DNA of 5,991 bases, from assembly GCA_029571425.1 (NCBI GenBank), contig JAKPSR010000107.1, positions 1 to 5,991 on the forward strand, given 5' to 3'. Below the pieces are notes generated by a model. It was given only the letters and a program-made list of their open reading frames with translations, did no database searches and had not been told where the DNA came from. Source of the DNA: Spirochaetota bacterium (GTDB lineage Bacteria > Spirochaetota > Spirochaetia > Treponematales > Treponemataceae). Made by a program: the position numbers and the translations under genes. Positions 5,248 through 5,991 of this stretch are shown one piece after another. Numbering within the stretch: position 1 is the first letter of the stretch; every line of letters starts with the position of its first letter.

Positions 5248-5991
5248 CCCGGCGTGCTCGCGCGAGCGGTCGCGGTCGCTCGCGGTGTAGCTCTCGCTGT
5301 CCCGCAACAAGTCCCATACCTCGGCGAATTCGCCGTGAATCTTCTCGAAGACCGATATGAGAACGGGGTCGAACTGCTCGCCCTTTCCCGCCAGTATCTT
5401 TTTCACGGCTTCTTCGTGCGTGTACTCCGACTTGTAGGTACGCCGCATCCTGAGCGCGTCGTAGACGTCGGCGATGGTCACGATCCTCGCCGCGAGCGGA
5501 ATCATCTCGCCCTCGAGCTTAAACGGATACCCGGTCCCGTTCCACCACTCGTGGTGGCTTAGGGCGATCTCCTTCGCCATTGGCTCGGGATACGAGGCGA
5601 GGATGAAGGTCCCGTTCACCGTGTGCTCGCGCATGATCTCCCACTCAAGGTCGGTCAGCTTTCCCGGCTTTTGCAGGATGTAGTCCGGCGTGCCTATCTT
5701 GCCCACGTCGTGCATCGCGGCGAGGAAGCTGATGTTCTCGATGAAATCCGGGTCGATCTGCGGGTAGAGGCCGATCGAGTAGAGGTACTGCGCCATCTTG
5801 CGGCAATAGTAGCTAACCCGCTCGTTGTGCATCCCCGTGTCGTTGTCCTTCAGCTTCGCCGCCTCCAGGATGCCGGTGAAGGTCGCGCGCAGTTGGCTGT
5901 GGTGCTGGCTCGTGACGTCGTCGAAGAGGACGAGGAATCCGGACACGGCGCGCGAGTCGGAGAACACGGGGATGATGTTCGTGCGCGTGTA
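5239..5991 (-). CDS. PAS/HD-GYP protein, probable cyclic di-GMP phosphodiesterase (5' end outside window)
   Basis: The C-terminal 250 residues are present; numbering here starts at base 5991. The frame is open to the window edge, and its first residues (RTNIIPVFSD, then GFLVLFDDVT) read as the end of a PAS sensor domain, so a GTG at 5967 is probably internal. Residues about 45-220 are an HD-GYP domain, which hydrolyses cyclic di-GMP in the cytoplasm. Visible metal-site motifs are DTGMH (51-55), HDVGKIGTPD (94-103), REH (His123), HHEWWNGTGYP (146-156) and ADVYDAL (Asp175). GEQFDP follows at about 204-209. Two differences from the common consensus are Asp51 where Glu is usual in (E/D)TGxH, and Trp after HHE where Arg is usual. 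The protein ends in a charged tail with SDRDRSRE. It is transcribed towards csrA and is not part of the flagellar operon. Confidence 0.92.
   Translation of the reverse strand, partial: YTRTNIIPVFSDSRAVSGFLVLFDDVTSQHHSQLRATFTGILEAAKLKDNDTGMHNERVSYYCRKMAQYLYSIGLYPQIDPDFIENISFLAAMHDVGKIGTPDYILQKPGKLTDLEWEIMREHTVNGTFILASYPEPMAKEIALSHHEWWNGTGYPFKLEGEMIPLAARIVTIADVYDALRMRRTYKSEYTHEEAVKKILAGKGEQFDPVLISVFEKIHGEFAEVWDLLRDSESYTASDRDRSREHAGLF
5261..5284. other. GC-rich hairpin just after csrA
   Basis: CGCGAGCG (5261-5268) and CGCTCGCG (5277-5284) form a perfect 8-bp stem with an 8-base loop, starting 13 bases after the csrA stop. A second palindrome, GCTCGCGCGAGC (5256-5267), overlaps it. No T run follows on either strand, so it does not qualify as an intrinsic terminator. 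It lies inside the HD-GYP coding region, where it encodes the Arg/Ser/Asp-rich tail, and may simply reflect GC-rich coding sequence. It could help protect or end the flagellar operon mRNA. Confidence 0.3.

Noticed and set aside
5254..5683. Plus-strand open frames downstream of csrA
   Set aside because: They are antisense to the HD-GYP domain, whose motifs are unmistakable on the minus strand.

Overview
This looks like chromosomal DNA of a GC-rich, flagellated bacterium, most probably a spirochaete of the Treponema/Spirochaeta group. The evidence is the compact order flgN-flgK-flgL-fliW-csrA, FlgK and FlgL that are longer than the enterobacterial proteins, and FlgL and FliW sequences that resemble treponemal ones. 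Firmicutes have a related order, so the assignment is likely but not proven. No mobile element, CRISPR array, prophage gene or defence gene is visible.

Bases 1-790 hold tRNA genes, all read from the minus strand. In transcription order they are tRNA-His(GUG), tRNA-Arg(UCG), tRNA-Lys(CUU), tRNA-Leu(UAG), tRNA-Gly(GCC), and a second tRNA-Leu(UAG) cut by the window edge. Three promoters with a perfect TTGACA -35 box lie before His, before the first Leu and before the second Leu. A textbook intrinsic terminator follows Gly. The units are therefore probably His-Arg-Lys(-Leu-Gly), Leu-Gly and Leu. None of the five complete tRNA genes encodes its 3' CCA.

Bases 791-905 form a divergent intergenic region. 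It carries the tRNA-His promoter on one strand and a candidate flagellar sigma-28-type promoter on the other.

Bases 906-5247 are a tight plus-strand operon. FlgN (probable chaperone) holds the hook-filament junction proteins before export, and FlgK and FlgL form the junction between hook and filament. FliW and CsrA are the partner-switch pair that ties translation of flagellin mRNA to free flagellin level. The fliW and csrA frames overlap by 7 bases, and the other genes are 11-30 bases apart.

Bases 5239-5991 carry the 3' part of a minus-strand gene for a PAS/HD-GYP protein, a probable cyclic di-GMP phosphodiesterase. It converges on csrA and overlaps its last 9 bases. Its 5' end is outside the window.

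Overall this is a conserved housekeeping and motility locus. I found no undescribed system. The points worth a second look are small: a calcium-loop-like motif in FlgK, a related insert in FlgK and FlgL, an acceptor-stem mismatch in tRNA-Arg, two tRNA-Leu genes with the same anticodon, and the csrA/HD-GYP tail overlap.
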